Assembly (NCBI GenBank): GCA_038062615.1
Contig: JBBTWV010000032.1
Span: 1 to 29,959 of the forward strand
DNA: 29,959 nucleotides
From: JBBTWV01 sp038062615
Lineage (GTDB): Bacteria > Patescibacteriota > Gracilibacteria > UBA1369 > UM-FILTER-53-11
Direction of reading: 5' to 3'
Part shown: positions 14,068-23,131 of the stretch, piece by piece
Numbering within the stretch: the first letter of the stretch is position 1
Layout: the number at the start of each line of letters is the position of its first letter
Notes under the pieces: model-generated
Told to the model about the DNA's origin: nothing
Seen by the model: only the letters and a program-made list of their open reading frames with translations
Database searches by the model: none
Made by a program: the position numbers and the translations under genes

Positions 14068-16259
14068 AATTCCTTATCAACTTTTATTTTAGGCACCGGA
14101 AACTTTGCGTCTTTACGGGGTTAGTACTCGCGGCCGCGGCCGTGTTTGCCTTTCCGTATGCGGTTCATGCAGCAGCCGATGCCGCGGCCGCGGCCCCCGG
14201 CGGCGGTCAGCCCGCCGAACCCCTTTCTGACATCTACAAAGACGTTAACGATATTTTTAATTTGGTGATCCGCATCAGTGCCGCATGGCTCTGGCCGGTG
14301 ATCCTCATGATTGGCAGTTTGCTGGATAACGATCTCATTTTTGGCGGCGCCATGGGCGAGCGCTTGCTGGCCATCTGGGTGCAGGTTCGCAACTTGGTAA
14401 ACGTTATGTTTGTGCTCGTCCTCTTGGCCATTGCCGTTTACAACGTGCTTGGCTTAGGTGAAGAAGGCGGTGGTCTTCCACTGGCTCTTAAAACGGCCAT
14501 CCCCAAATTTGTCCTCGCGCTTATTGCCGTAAACTTTTCATTTGTGGCGGCCAGAGTCGTTTTGGATTTTACCAATGTCATAACCGGCGCCGTCTTTGCT
14601 TTGCCATCCACCGTGTTGGTAGAAAACGGCAAGGAGGTCAAAATCGCCGATAAAGTAGACGAGATCATTTGCGGAACGCCAAGCCAAGAAGTCCCTATGC
14701 GGGCTACATGGTGTAAGGATGGAAAAATAAACGAACGCGCGCAGGCCTTCTTTAGCCGCTTGGATCGCTCCAACATTACCATTGCTTACGCCATTCGTTT
14801 TGGCCGCGCGCCTCAGCTTAAGTTTATTCGTGATGGACTCAAGGGTCTTGGCCAGTTGGGCTTCAACATTATTTTTAATGCGGTACTCTACGTCGTCTAT
14901 GCCGTTTCTTTCATCGTCCTCTTTTTGGTTCTCCTCCTGCGCATTGTTATGCTGTGGGTTGGCGTGGTGCTCTCGCCTATTATTGCGCTGGGAATAGTTT
15001 TGCCCCAACTGGGAAAGCTGGCCGGCGAAGGTGGCGGTCTGCAAGAAAAATTTATTGCGAACGCCATTGCTCCCATAAAAATTGGCCTCGTTCTCTCGAT
15101 CGGTTACATCATGCTTGATGGATTTGAGGCTGATAAAAGTATTCACGGATCACAGCTTTCTTCTAACGCGCTGGATGCTATTGATCCCAACTCTTTGCCT
15201 ACGGATATTACCGATTTACAGCAACTTATGATCGCCATTGCCGTAGTGGTGATTGTCTGGATGGGTGTCTTTGAGGGCACCAAGGGAACAGCGGCGGAAG
15301 GTATTACCGGCTGGATCAAAGGCCACATGGAAGGCTTCGGCAAGTGGGCCGCCAAGCTTCCAACGTATGCGCAAGTGTTGCCTGTTGGCCCTGGTATGGG
15401 TGGACGCGGTATTGCACAGGCTTTGGATACCATTGGCTTTTATAAAGATAAAATAGATACAACCTATGGCAGATCAAATCTTAGGGGAGGCGACACCGAT
15501 GCCCGTCTCACTGCATGGGAGAAGGCGGCAGAGAGTAAGGATAAAACGAAGTTTGCAGGAGCATTTGCTTACGATCCTGGGGTTCTTGGACAACAGCGAG
15601 CGCTTGATGCTTTACGGAAAATTGCAGAGCATAATAAGGATGGCAATCTTATTGATCAGTTAAAGGGTGCCGAGAATGAAAATGCCCTACAACGCCTTGA
15701 ACGTATCTGGAATTCTAACGGTCCCGTGGCTACTGCCATTAAGGCCGCTGCCAAAAAAGGTGATTTGGAAACAAGGATTCGCACCGGAGCTCCAGGGGCT
15801 CAAGCTGATAGTAAAGAGGCACCACCACAGGCTCCAGCCGCCATTAAAGACAAAGCTGGCGTAATGTCGGCGCTTACTTCTGACCGAAAAGCTGAAGATC
15901 TTGCTAAAGAGCCTGTTTTTGCAGGCTGGAATAATTCAAGCATTGATCAGTTAAAGGGCATACGCCAGGAACTCCGAGAAGCCGTGATCGTCATGGATAC
16001 AACTGGAAACAAAGTTGATATGGCGCAGACACTGTCCAAAATGACCGCTGCCAAGCAACTTGCTGACGCGCTTACAGCTAATAAAAATGTAGCAACCGCT
16101 ACGCCCGCCGTAATGAAAGCTATTACGGACGCTCAAGCGCAAAATATTCCAACGGCTGCTATTAAGCAGGCCATTAAAGGAATCGTTACCGATGTGGGAG
16201 TCCAGGAAGCTTTCCTTGATGCCATTCCGGGAGCTGGTGACGGAACCAAAACACCGTAA
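14064..16259 (+). CDS. Polytopic membrane protein, VirB6/TrbL-like, 731 aa
   Basis: A signal-like first helix (residues ~14-36) is followed by an Ala/Gly/Pro linker, then about six to seven more membrane segments: ~67-86, 111-130, 145-180, 268-315 (two helices), 333-352 and 386-405. Between membrane segments a loop holds Cys203 and Cys217, well placed for a disulfide if outside the cell. Residues ~410-731 form a long Ala/Lys-rich soluble tail. This layout (N-terminal helix, multi-pass core, long soluble tail) resembles VirB6/TrbL channel components of type IV secretion systems, which are widespread as partial sets in Patescibacteria. No VirB4 or VirD4 ATPase lies in the window, so secretion is not shown. 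Start ATG overlaps the upstream stop. Confidence 0.6.
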   Translation: MKFLINFYFRHRKLCVFTGLVLAAAAVFAFPYAVHAAADAAAAAPGGGQPAEPLSDIYKDVNDIFNLVIRISAAWLWPVILMIGSLLDNDLIFGGAMGERLLAIWVQVRNLVNVMFVLVLLAIAVYNVLGLGEEGGGLPLALKTAIPKFVLALIAVNFSFVAARVVLDFTNVITGAVFALPSTVLVENGKEVKIADKVDEIICGTPSQEVPMRATWCKDGKINERAQAFFSRLDRSNITIAYAIRFGRAPQLKFIRDGLKGLGQLGFNIIFNAVLYVVYAVSFIVLFLVLLLRIVMLWVGVVLSPIIALGIVLPQLGKLAGEGGGLQEKFIANAIAPIKIGLVLSIGYIMLDGFEADKSIHGSQLSSNALDAIDPNSLPTDITDLQQLMIAIAVVVIVWMGVFEGTKGTAAEGITGWIKGHMEGFGKWAAKLPTYAQVLPVGPGMGGRGIAQALDTIGFYKDKIDTTYGRSNLRGGDTDARLTAWEKAAESKDKTKFAGAFAYDPGVLGQQRALDALRKIAEHNKDGNLIDQLKGAENENALQRLERIWNSNGPVATAIKAAAKKGDLETRIRTGAPGAQADSKEAPPQAPAAIKDKAGVMSALTSDRKAEDLAKEPVFAGWNNSSIDQLKGIRQELREAVIVMDTTGNKVDMAQTLSKMTAAKQLADALTANKNVATATPAVMKAITDAQAQNIPTAAIKQAIKGIVTDVGVQEAFLDAIPGAGDGTKTP

Positions 16260-16267
16260 TAATTTCT

Positions 16268-19200
16268 ATGATGTCTCCTCCATTCCATTTTTGGAAAAAA
16301 CCTTCCTCCGTTATCTTTTTGGTCGGGCCACATGTGCCTGGGCAACCGCGTATTCCCGGCCAGCCTGCCGCGGAAGAAGAGGAAGAAGAAGCAGAACGTG
16401 AACGCGAGCGGCAAGAGCGCATGGAGGGCACGCAAAAAAAGCAGAATCAGCTTTCGCAAGTTGAGCGTGCTCGTGTCTCGCCGGAAACCAAACAGCTCAT
16501 GCGCGAGTGTTTGGCGTCGGACAGTTATGAGCGCCAGAATCTTGTGGAGCGGTTTTTGCGATATGAAGTTCCAGATGAGCGTACTTTTTTGGAAGAACTT
16601 GGCAAAGCTGAGAAAGTAGAAACATCATGGAAGGCCATCTTCCAAAACCAGCGCGAAGTCCGCAAAAAAATCCAAGCCCTGCAATATAAAGCAGAAAGTT
16701 ATGTGGAACTCATCCCTTATAAAAAGCGCATGTTTGAGACGTTACTTAAGGATGTGCACGGAATCAATAAGCAGGATTTTGATAATGACCGCGGGCTCGC
16801 GGAAGCCCTTCACAAACTCACCAAGGCCGAGGGAAATAAAAAAGCCGTTTTAACGCCGGCGGAGGTGCGCAAAATTTACGAAGTGGATCCGCTTTCATCC
16901 AGTTTGGGCACGGTGCTCAGCAATTATCAGTCCCGCATTGAGGCTTCGCCTGGCGGCAAAGCCGTCTTCCGCCGCATTGTGGCACTTAAAAAAGAAGAAG
17001 CTCGTATTGAGCGGCAGTTTAAAGTTCTATACAGCAATTTGGACGCCATCATCCAAAAAAATGTGAACAAGGTGCGTCGCAAAGCGGATCAAGAAAAATT
17101 GCTCAAGAGCGCCAGCAAGAGCGTGGGTATTACGCTTAAGCCGGGCACGGAACTGGAGTTTGATGACCCTGGAATTTTGTCGCTTGGCGCTGGTCGCAAA
17201 AAAGTGAGCATTGCCAGTATTACCTTTAAAGAAGCCGCAGTGCGTGATCGCAATGGTAAGGTTATTGACCATGTCCCTGGTATTCCGTTTATCAAGCTCA
17301 GCAATAAGGCTGAGATGCCCATTGGAAGATTTAAAAAATGGGTGGATGCCGCAGATGCCGTGGAAGTCGTCCACAGCCTGGATGATGTTGGAAATAAGAC
17401 TGGCCTGGCGGCTTATGGAGTCCAGGTGCAAGAAGGTATGGAGCTTTCTTTCCCTCGCAAGACTCGCGATGCCCAGGGAAAGTTAGTTTCAACGACACCA
17501 AACTATGTGCGCATTACTCAAATCTCTTCCGCCGACAGGCGTATTCATTTTGATCAGCCTGTGCCTTTTGCCCCCGGTTTTGAGGCGGCTGATAGTTACG
17601 ATACGCGCGACTCGCTTTCGTATGGTGAATTTGTAAAGTGGTGGCATCGCTATGATGTGGAACGTTCCGTGGGCCTGGAAGAATTGCGAATGCTTTTACT
17701 CCGGCATAACGAGATGGAGAATAAAGAGTTTGGGATTGAGGCGAAAGACAATCCTCCTATTTTGTTGGATAAGCCTGGTGAAAAACTCCGCTACCCGGAT
17801 GACGACGGAGATAAGTTTAAAATTACCTCCATTGATACAGATGGCGTGGCTTTGGATAATGGGCTTAAATACACCTTCCCGCAGTTTTTTTACTTGGTCA
17901 AAAATAATCATGTTGAGAAAATTCCAGAGCATGAGATGACGCCGGAAGAGCAGTCTGCTGCTCATGGGCGCGGCATGGAGGTACAAGAAGATACTTTATT
18001 TAAAGAAGATGTGAATAAGGTCAAACTTGAGGCTGGTATCCAAAAACAGTTAAACGTCCAGATGGATGCGGCCAATAGGGCGTCTCCATCTTTTGGCGCA
18101 CGCATGAAAGAGCTTTGGTGGACGACGCAGTTCCTCTCGTTCAAGGATCTTTGGAACATGGTGGTGGAAGTCACCGAGTTTGTGAAACGCAAACACGGAC
18201 GCCGTTCTAAAGGCCGTTATGGTGAAGTTGGTGCCCGCATTCCGGGTGTGCTTGGTACCGAATTTGAGCGCGTCAAGCAGGCTGCTGAAAATGAAGAAGT
18301 TGGCAAGTATAAGGAAGCCATGGAGCACTGGAGTATTGAGAAGGTCAAACACACGCTTCATACCACCAATAGTAAGGATGAGGCCAAGGGTGCCATTCAG
18401 GTACTTGTCCACAAGGGGGAGATGCGTTGGGACGATCATCATTTTTGGAAGACGCTTAATCGTCTTACCTCACGCTATACCACCAAGGGCGCTGAACTTT
18501 ATATCCCTAAACCAAGTTTAATGCCGCGCAGTAAGAGCGGTGAAGATCTTTCTATTTACGCTATGGATGCGCTTTGGGGAGAGGGCACGGGTTCCGAGTG
18601 GTTCCAAGAAAACACCAACAAGTACAACAGCGTCAAAAATAATTTTGAGTATAAGTTTAAACAGCTGGAGAATGATCCAAAAGGAACCGGCGGGCCTATT
18701 GGTGAGTGTACCGAGATGTTAAAACGGTGGCGTGCCGGCAAGTATGTGAATGGCCAGGAATACGAAGCCATGATTGATGGTGCTATTAAGTTTGGCAAAA
18801 TGGGCGCGGAGGATAAGATGTTTTTCCTCATTGCCGGAATAACCACGCGCCAGGGCAGTGATCCGGAAGGGGAAACGCTTTTGCATATTGACCGCGCCGG
18901 TGAACTCAACTCCAAATACCTTAATCAGTTTCCACTTCTGGACTTCTTCACTCAAGAGCTGGTTATGGATTATTCCATCTATGATGTTAAGAAAAAACGA
19001 TGGGGCAAAGAACGAAAGTTCAATCTCAGCGATTATGAAGGATGGGCCGAAGAATACTTCCCGGAGGATATGGAGGCGTGCGAAGCAGGATCTCAATTCA
19101 GCCGTTTTTTATGGGAAGTCATGATTATGAGCGATAAGGTAAGAACTCGTATCAGCAAGGGTATTCGAAGCGCAGAAAACATGGATCATGATGATGCCCA

Positions 19201-19915
19201 TCTCTTTATTCCGCCGACGACGCCTACTGAAATTGACGGTATGACCACGGGTCCAAGCGGACAGAAAAAATACTTTACCAACGAAGGTTATGCCAACGCC
19301 TATCCTGGTTTTAATCAATACATCGTGAGTCTTTCTTATAAGGCGGAAGAAGAAAAGGATGAGGAGAAACGCAAACAGTTTATTATGACGCTTCAAAATA
19401 CGGTGAGTGCATTTATTCGCTATGATGCCATTTTGGATAACCGCCTCCACAAAAAAGAAGGAGATCACCGCGCTCGTCTTGATACGCATCATTATAACCG
19501 GCATCCGGTGGTGGATAGCGTACCGATCCGGATTCATCAAAAACAACTGCGCAATTTGGTTTTAGAAATCGGTAAGGCCTATGGACGGGACGATTGGGCG
19601 GCTTGGTTATATGGGCAAAAAACGGGTTCTGTTTTTGATAAAACCGAAGCGCTAAAACAGGTGGAATATGAAAAGAAAATTGATGAACTCAAGGATATTA
19701 TTCCAAAACTCATTGAAGAAGACGGGGGTAAGAAATTAATGGAAGTTGTTACGCGCGCCCGCGATCTTGCTAAGGATGAAGTTGACGGGGATCATTCTTT
19801 ACGTGGAATACCCAAATCAAAACGGCCGCCGCCGGAAAAATTGGCGCAGCTTCGCGAGGGAGCGCGACGCCATGCCATTGAGTCTGCCGGAGGAGGTGGA
19901 GACGAGCACCATTAG
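16268..19915 (+). CDS. Giant uncharacterised protein with three degenerate repeats, 1215 aa
   Basis: No family recognised. An N-terminal Pro-rich stretch is followed by an acidic/Arg run (EEEEEEAERERERQER) at about residues 36-51. Residues ~55-290 are helical and charged. Then come three related beta-rich units at about 290-367, 388-466 and 502-551. Each starts G-x-x-L-x-(F/Y) (GTELEF, GMELSF, GEKLRY), contains an I-x-x-I strand, and ends with an aromatic F-x-x-W/L turn and VE (366, 465, 550). Residues ~560-1215 are mainly helical. No convincing membrane helix or enzyme motif is seen. It is last in the cluster with the VirB6/TrbL-like protein and directly precedes the ATP synthase operon. A cytoplasmic scaffold of that membrane complex is inference. 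A second ATG lies one codon downstream of the chosen start. Confidence 0.7.
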   Translation: MMSPPFHFWKKPSSVIFLVGPHVPGQPRIPGQPAAEEEEEEAERERERQERMEGTQKKQNQLSQVERARVSPETKQLMRECLASDSYERQNLVERFLRYEVPDERTFLEELGKAEKVETSWKAIFQNQREVRKKIQALQYKAESYVELIPYKKRMFETLLKDVHGINKQDFDNDRGLAEALHKLTKAEGNKKAVLTPAEVRKIYEVDPLSSSLGTVLSNYQSRIEASPGGKAVFRRIVALKKEEARIERQFKVLYSNLDAIIQKNVNKVRRKADQEKLLKSASKSVGITLKPGTELEFDDPGILSLGAGRKKVSIASITFKEAAVRDRNGKVIDHVPGIPFIKLSNKAEMPIGRFKKWVDAADAVEVVHSLDDVGNKTGLAAYGVQVQEGMELSFPRKTRDAQGKLVSTTPNYVRITQISSADRRIHFDQPVPFAPGFEAADSYDTRDSLSYGEFVKWWHRYDVERSVGLEELRMLLLRHNEMENKEFGIEAKDNPPILLDKPGEKLRYPDDDGDKFKITSIDTDGVALDNGLKYTFPQFFYLVKNNHVEKIPEHEMTPEEQSAAHGRGMEVQEDTLFKEDVNKVKLEAGIQKQLNVQMDAANRASPSFGARMKELWWTTQFLSFKDLWNMVVEVTEFVKRKHGRRSKGRYGEVGARIPGVLGTEFERVKQAAENEEVGKYKEAMEHWSIEKVKHTLHTTNSKDEAKGAIQVLVHKGEMRWDDHHFWKTLNRLTSRYTTKGAELYIPKPSLMPRSKSGEDLSIYAMDALWGEGTGSEWFQENTNKYNSVKNNFEYKFKQLENDPKGTGGPIGECTEMLKRWRAGKYVNGQEYEAMIDGAIKFGKMGAEDKMFFLIAGITTRQGSDPEGETLLHIDRAGELNSKYLNQFPLLDFFTQELVMDYSIYDVKKKRWGKERKFNLSDYEGWAEEYFPEDMEACEAGSQFSRFLWEVMIMSDKVRTRISKGIRSAENMDHDDAHLFIPPTTPTEIDGMTTGPSGQKKYFTNEGYANAYPGFNQYIVSLSYKAEEEKDEEKRKQFIMTLQNTVSAFIRYDAILDNRLHKKEGDHRARLDTHHYNRHPVVDSVPIRIHQKQLRNLVLEIGKAYGRDDWAAWLYGQKTGSVFDKTEALKQVEYEKKIDELKDIIPKLIEEDGGKKLMEVVTRARDLAKDEVDGDHSLRGIPKSKRPPPEKLAQLREGARRHAIESAGGGGDEHH

Positions 19916-19919
19916 AGCT

Positions 19920-19987
19920 GTCATTGCGAGCAAAGCGAAGCAATCTAGATTGCTTCGTCACTCACTACGTTCGTTCCTCGCAATGAC
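19920..19987. repeat. Repeat family 1, full palindromic copy (R1a)
   Basis: GTCATTGCGAG at 19920-19930 is mirrored by CTCGCAATGAC at 19977-19987. Inside is a perfect 22-bp palindrome (19936-19957) centred on CAATCTAGATTG. The bases between outer and inner blocks differ from copy to copy. It starts 5 bp after the stop codon of the 1215-aa gene and precedes the ATP synthase promoter. Confidence 0.9.
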
Positions 19988-20004
19988 ATAAAAACTTTTA
20001 ACCC

Positions 20005-20032
20005 TTTACAAACCTGCATCCATAGCTAGAAT
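20005..20032 (+). promoter_or_regulatory. Promoter of the ATP synthase operon
   Basis: TTTACA (20005-20010), a 16-bp spacer and TAGAAT (20027-20032). The transcript would start near 20039 with a ~30-nt leader before the atpD ATG. It lies just after repeat R1a, so the operon starts fresh here. Confidence 0.5.
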
Positions 20033-20068
20033 GCTTGCGGCTTTTTAACTGCATTTAACGTCATTATT

Positions 20069-21433
20069 ATGCTCGGAAAAATTACACAAATCATTGGTCC
20101 GGTGGTGGATTGCCGTTTTGAATCGGGTCTGCCAAAAATTTATGACGCGCTTCAGGTAAAACATGGTGACGGGTCTGTGCTTACACTAGAGGTGCAGCAG
20201 CACTTGGGTGGAAATGTAGTGCGTGCAGTGGCCATGGGTGCCACGGAAGGTTTACAGCGCCACATGGAAGTCAAAAATACCGGTGAGGCTATCAGCGTAC
20301 CAGTTGGCCGCGAGGCTTTGGGTCGCATGTTTAATGTGTTAGGTGAGCCTATTGATGGACTCCCAAAAAGTGCGGCTAAGAAACGCTACCCCATTCATCG
20401 TCCAGCGCCAAGCTTTGCCGACCAGTCCACGGTGACGGAAGTTTTTGAGACGGGTATTAAGGTTATTGATCTCATTTGTCCTTTTGTGAAGGGTGGAAAG
20501 ATTGGTCTTTTTGGAGGAGCTGGCGTGGGTAAGACGGTTATTATTCAAGAACTCATTCGTAATATTGCCGCCGAGCACGGAGGCTTTTCTGTTTTTGCCG
20601 GAGTTGGAGAGCGAACTCGTGAAGGAAATGACCTCTATCATGAGATGAAGGATTCTGGAGTTTTAGATAAAACCTGCATGGTCTTTGGCCAGATGAACGA
20701 ACCGCCTGGTGTGCGTCAGCGCGTGGGTCTTACCGGTGTTACCATTGCCGAATACTTCCGCGATGAAGAACAGCAAGACGTCCTCCTCTTCATAGATAAC
20801 ATTTTCCGCTTTACTCAGGCTGGTTCGGAGGTTTCCGCTTTGCTTGGCCGTATTCCTTCTGCGGTGGGTTACCAACCAAACTTGGCTACCGAAATGGGTG
20901 AGTTGCAAGAACGCATTACCTCCACCAAGCACGGATCCATTACTTCGGTACAGGCTGTTTACGTCCCTGCTGATGACCTTACGGATCCGGCTCCGGCTAC
21001 CACGTTTAGCCATTTGGACTCCACGGTAGTGCTTTCTCGTTCCCTCGCTGAACTTGGTATTTATCCCGCCGTAGATCCGCTGGATTCCACCTCTACGATT
21101 TTGGATCCGCTGGTTGTTGGAGAAGAGCATTATGCGGTTACCCGCGGCGTGCAAAAAGTTCTTCAGCGTTATAAAGATTTGCAGGATATTATTGCGATTT
21201 TGGGTATTGAAGAATTGAATGAAGAAGACAAACTTTCGGTGAATCGCGCCCGCAAAATTCAAAAATTCCTCTCCCAGCCTTTCTTTGTGGCGGAGACGTT
21301 TACGGGAACACCGGGTAAGTATGTTTCCCGTGCCGACACGGTTCGCAGCTTTAAAGAAATTCTAGAAGGCAAGCATGACGATAAGCCAGAACAGGCCTTC
21401 TATATGAAAGGGGGAATTGATGAAGTGAAGTAA
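20069..21433 (+). CDS. atpD: ATP synthase F1 subunit beta
   Basis: The catalytic F1 subunit. Walker A GGAGVGKT is at residues 149-156 (Lys155), followed by GERTREGNDLYHEM with the catalytic Glu, and ALLGRIPSAVGYQP. The hinge motif usually written DELSEED reads EELNEED at 381-387, where it contacts gamma and epsilon. Length 454 aa is normal. It is the first gene of the operon here, whereas beta usually follows gamma near the 3' end. The ATG follows cattatt, the same bases that precede atpA, with no Shine-Dalgarno. Confidence 0.98.
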   Translation: MLGKITQIIGPVVDCRFESGLPKIYDALQVKHGDGSVLTLEVQQHLGGNVVRAVAMGATEGLQRHMEVKNTGEAISVPVGREALGRMFNVLGEPIDGLPKSAAKKRYPIHRPAPSFADQSTVTEVFETGIKVIDLICPFVKGGKIGLFGGAGVGKTVIIQELIRNIAAEHGGFSVFAGVGERTREGNDLYHEMKDSGVLDKTCMVFGQMNEPPGVRQRVGLTGVTIAEYFRDEEQQDVLLFIDNIFRFTQAGSEVSALLGRIPSAVGYQPNLATEMGELQERITSTKHGSITSVQAVYVPADDLTDPAPATTFSHLDSTVVLSRSLAELGIYPAVDPLDSTSTILDPLVVGEEHYAVTRGVQKVLQRYKDLQDIIAILGIEELNEEDKLSVNRARKIQKFLSQPFFVAETFTGTPGKYVSRADTVRSFKEILEGKHDDKPEQAFYMKGGIDEVK

Positions 21434-21478
21434 CACGCATGAGCGCCGAGCGAATGCGCTTTATTTAATAAGAAGCTC

Positions 21479-21916
21479 ATGGCACATATTCAATTTAAAA
21501 TCGTCACTCCCGAGCGCATTGTGTTTGAAGACACGGTGGACGCCATTATTTTGCCGACGATTGAAGGTGAGATCACGGTTTTGCCTCATCATATTCCGCT
21601 CGTCTCTTTGCTCAAGGCGGGAGTTTTGCGGATTCAAAAAGGAAAAGAAGAGACGCCGCTGGCTGTTTCCAGCGGAGTTATTGAAGTAGATGGTGAGCGC
21701 GTGGTGGTGCTGGCCGATACAGCGGAGCGCGCCGACGATTTGGATGAAGCTAAAATTGAGAAGGCGAGAGAAGAGGCGCGCCAACTTATGGAATCCAAGC
21801 GACGAGGTGACCGCGAAGGCTTTGCCGAAGCGTCCGCACTTTTGGAGCGCGAACTGGCAAGACTCAAAGTGGTCAAACGATATCGTCATGGCCGCGCTGG
21901 ACCAAAGCCAACTTAA
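21479..21916 (+). CDS. atpC: ATP synthase F1 subunit epsilon
   Basis: Central-stalk subunit that couples F1 to the c ring and can inhibit ATP hydrolysis through its C-terminal helices. The N-terminal beta sandwich is clear (FKIVTPERIVFEDTVDAI, EGEITVLPHHIPLVSLLK, AVSSGVIEVDGERVVVLAD). Residues ~88-135 form the helical hairpin (LDEAKIEKAREEARQLM), so the inhibitory domain is present. Length 145 aa is normal. It follows atpD by 45 bp, a gap with a small AGCGC/GCGCT inverted repeat, and precedes the AtpZ/I-like gene by 5 bp. Confidence 0.95.
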   Translation: MAHIQFKIVTPERIVFEDTVDAIILPTIEGEITVLPHHIPLVSLLKAGVLRIQKGKEETPLAVSSGVIEVDGERVVVLADTAERADDLDEAKIEKAREEARQLMESKRRGDREGFAEASALLERELARLKVVKRYRHGRAGPKPT

Positions 21917-21921
21917 TCCTT

Positions 21922-22128
21922 ATGAAATCCTCTCTCTGGTCTGTTCTCAGCCTTGCCTGGGAACTTGGTTACATGATTGCCCTCCCGATCGTTATCCTGG
22001 GAATCGGCGGAGCCTGGCTCGATAAAAAAATCGGAACCTCACCCGCATTTCTCCTCATTGGAATCTTTCTCTCTCTCATTGTCTCCGGCATCGGTGTCTA
22101 TCGCAAAACGAAAGCGATAATCGAATAA
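21922..22128 (+). CDS. AtpZ/AtpI-like small membrane protein
   Basis: A 68-aa protein with two transmembrane helices, about residues 14-32 (LGYMIALPIVILGIGGAWL) and 41-60 (PAFLLIGIFLSLIVSGIGVY), joined by a short DKKIGTS loop. This matches the small 'ATPase gene 1'/AtpZ family, encoded just before atpB in many F-type operons and linked to Fo assembly or Mg2+ handling. AtpI is usually longer with four helices, so AtpZ is the better label. Its place directly before atpB is as expected for the family. Confidence 0.8.
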   Translation: MKSSLWSVLSLAWELGYMIALPIVILGIGGAWLDKKIGTSPAFLLIGIFLSLIVSGIGVYRKTKAIIE

Positions 22129-22144
22129 TTTTCTCTCCTCTCCC

Positions 22145-22963
22145 ATGGCTTTCTCCGCTCCCACCCTCGCTTCCGAAACCGTTGCCCACATTGGCAGTTT
22201 TGCCATCCGTAACAGCATGATTATGGGCTGGGCGGCTATGGGCATTCTCATTCTTGTGGCTTTCCTGCTCAAGAAAAATGGCCTTAAGATGGTTCCTCGC
22301 GGGCTGCAGAATTTTGTGGAAGCCATCGTTGAACTGCTCTTTAATTTCTTTGATTCCATTACGCAAGACCGCAAGCAGACCAAGAAATTTTTCCCCATGG
22401 TGGCGACGATTTTTCTTTTTGTAATTCTTTCTAACTGGATGGGAATTTTGCCCGGCGTGGGTTCTATTGGATTTTATGAGAAGCATGAAAGTGCTGGAGA
22501 AGTGGCACAAATATCTCCAGAATTGGATGTTCGTAGCGATAGTGCAAATGAAGAGAGCGATTTGGTTTTTGTTCCTGTCTTGCGCTCCGCTTACGCCGAC
22601 ATCAACATGACGCTGGCACTGGCCATTATTTCGATCTTTGTGACACAGTATTTTGGCATTCGCATGCTTGGGTTTTTCCATTACGCTGGGAAGTTTTTTG
22701 TGAATCCATTCAAAGACTTTATCGGATCTTTTGTGGGTCTGCTGGAGCTCGTTTCGGAATTTGCCAAATTAGTTTCCTTCTCCTTCCGTCTCTTTGGCAA
22801 TATTTTCGCCGGTGAAGTTTTGCTTGTCACCATCAGCTTTTTGGCGCCTTTCATTGCGCCGGTTCCTTTCTACGGTCTCGAAATTTTCGTGGGATTTGTG
22901 CAGGCACTTGTTTTTGCCCTCCTCACTCTCGTCTTCATGAAGATGGCGGTAACGTCACATTGA
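22145..22963 (+). CDS. atpB: ATP synthase Fo subunit a
   Basis: The stator channel subunit that carries protons to and from the c ring. The key helix is clear: ELVSEFAKLVSFSFRLFGN, with the essential Arg at residue 215, followed by IFAGEVLL and the last helix GFVQALVFALLTLVF ending in VTSH. About five membrane helices are expected. A loop of ~45 residues (EKHESAGEVAQISPELD and following) is longer and more acidic than usual. Length 272 aa is normal. Start ATG at 22145 follows a pyrimidine-rich stretch without a ribosome site. Confidence 0.97.
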   Translation: MAFSAPTLASETVAHIGSFAIRNSMIMGWAAMGILILVAFLLKKNGLKMVPRGLQNFVEAIVELLFNFFDSITQDRKQTKKFFPMVATIFLFVILSNWMGILPGVGSIGFYEKHESAGEVAQISPELDVRSDSANEESDLVFVPVLRSAYADINMTLALAIISIFVTQYFGIRMLGFFHYAGKFFVNPFKDFIGSFVGLLELVSEFAKLVSFSFRLFGNIFAGEVLLVTISFLAPFIAPVPFYGLEIFVGFVQALVFALLTLVFMKMAVTSH

Positions 22964-22969
22964 TGTTTA

Positions 22970-23042
22970 CGCTTGACCTTTGCTCGGACTGGCAAAGCCA
23001 GATCCTCGCTTTGGTCTCGCAGCCCGCCCGTGGCGGGCTCAA
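22970..23042 (-). repeat. Structured repeat family 2, copy B (atpB-atpE gap)
   Basis: Inverted copy of the element at 10237-10307. Hairpin one is GCCCGCC-CGT-GGCGGGC (23022-23038, plus-strand view). Hairpin two is CTGGC-AAA-GCCAG (22989-23001), enclosed by GACC/GGTC. It begins 7 bp after atpB and occupies nearly half of the 168-bp gap. Confidence 0.8.
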
Positions 23043-23057
23043 ATATTATTTTCAGTC

Positions 23058-23086
23058 TTGATTTTCCTTTCAACCCACCATAAACT
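23058..23086 (+). promoter_or_regulatory. Possible internal promoter before atpE
   Basis: TTGATT (23058-23063), a 17-bp spacer and TAAACT (23081-23086) lie 45 bp before the atpE ATG. Subunit c is needed at about ten copies per enzyme, so an extra promoter in this unusually long gap would make sense; that link is inference. Confidence 0.4.
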
Positions 23087-23131
23087 CTCCCCGATCAAAA
23101 TTTATCTTTAATATCACTTAACTTTTCATTT

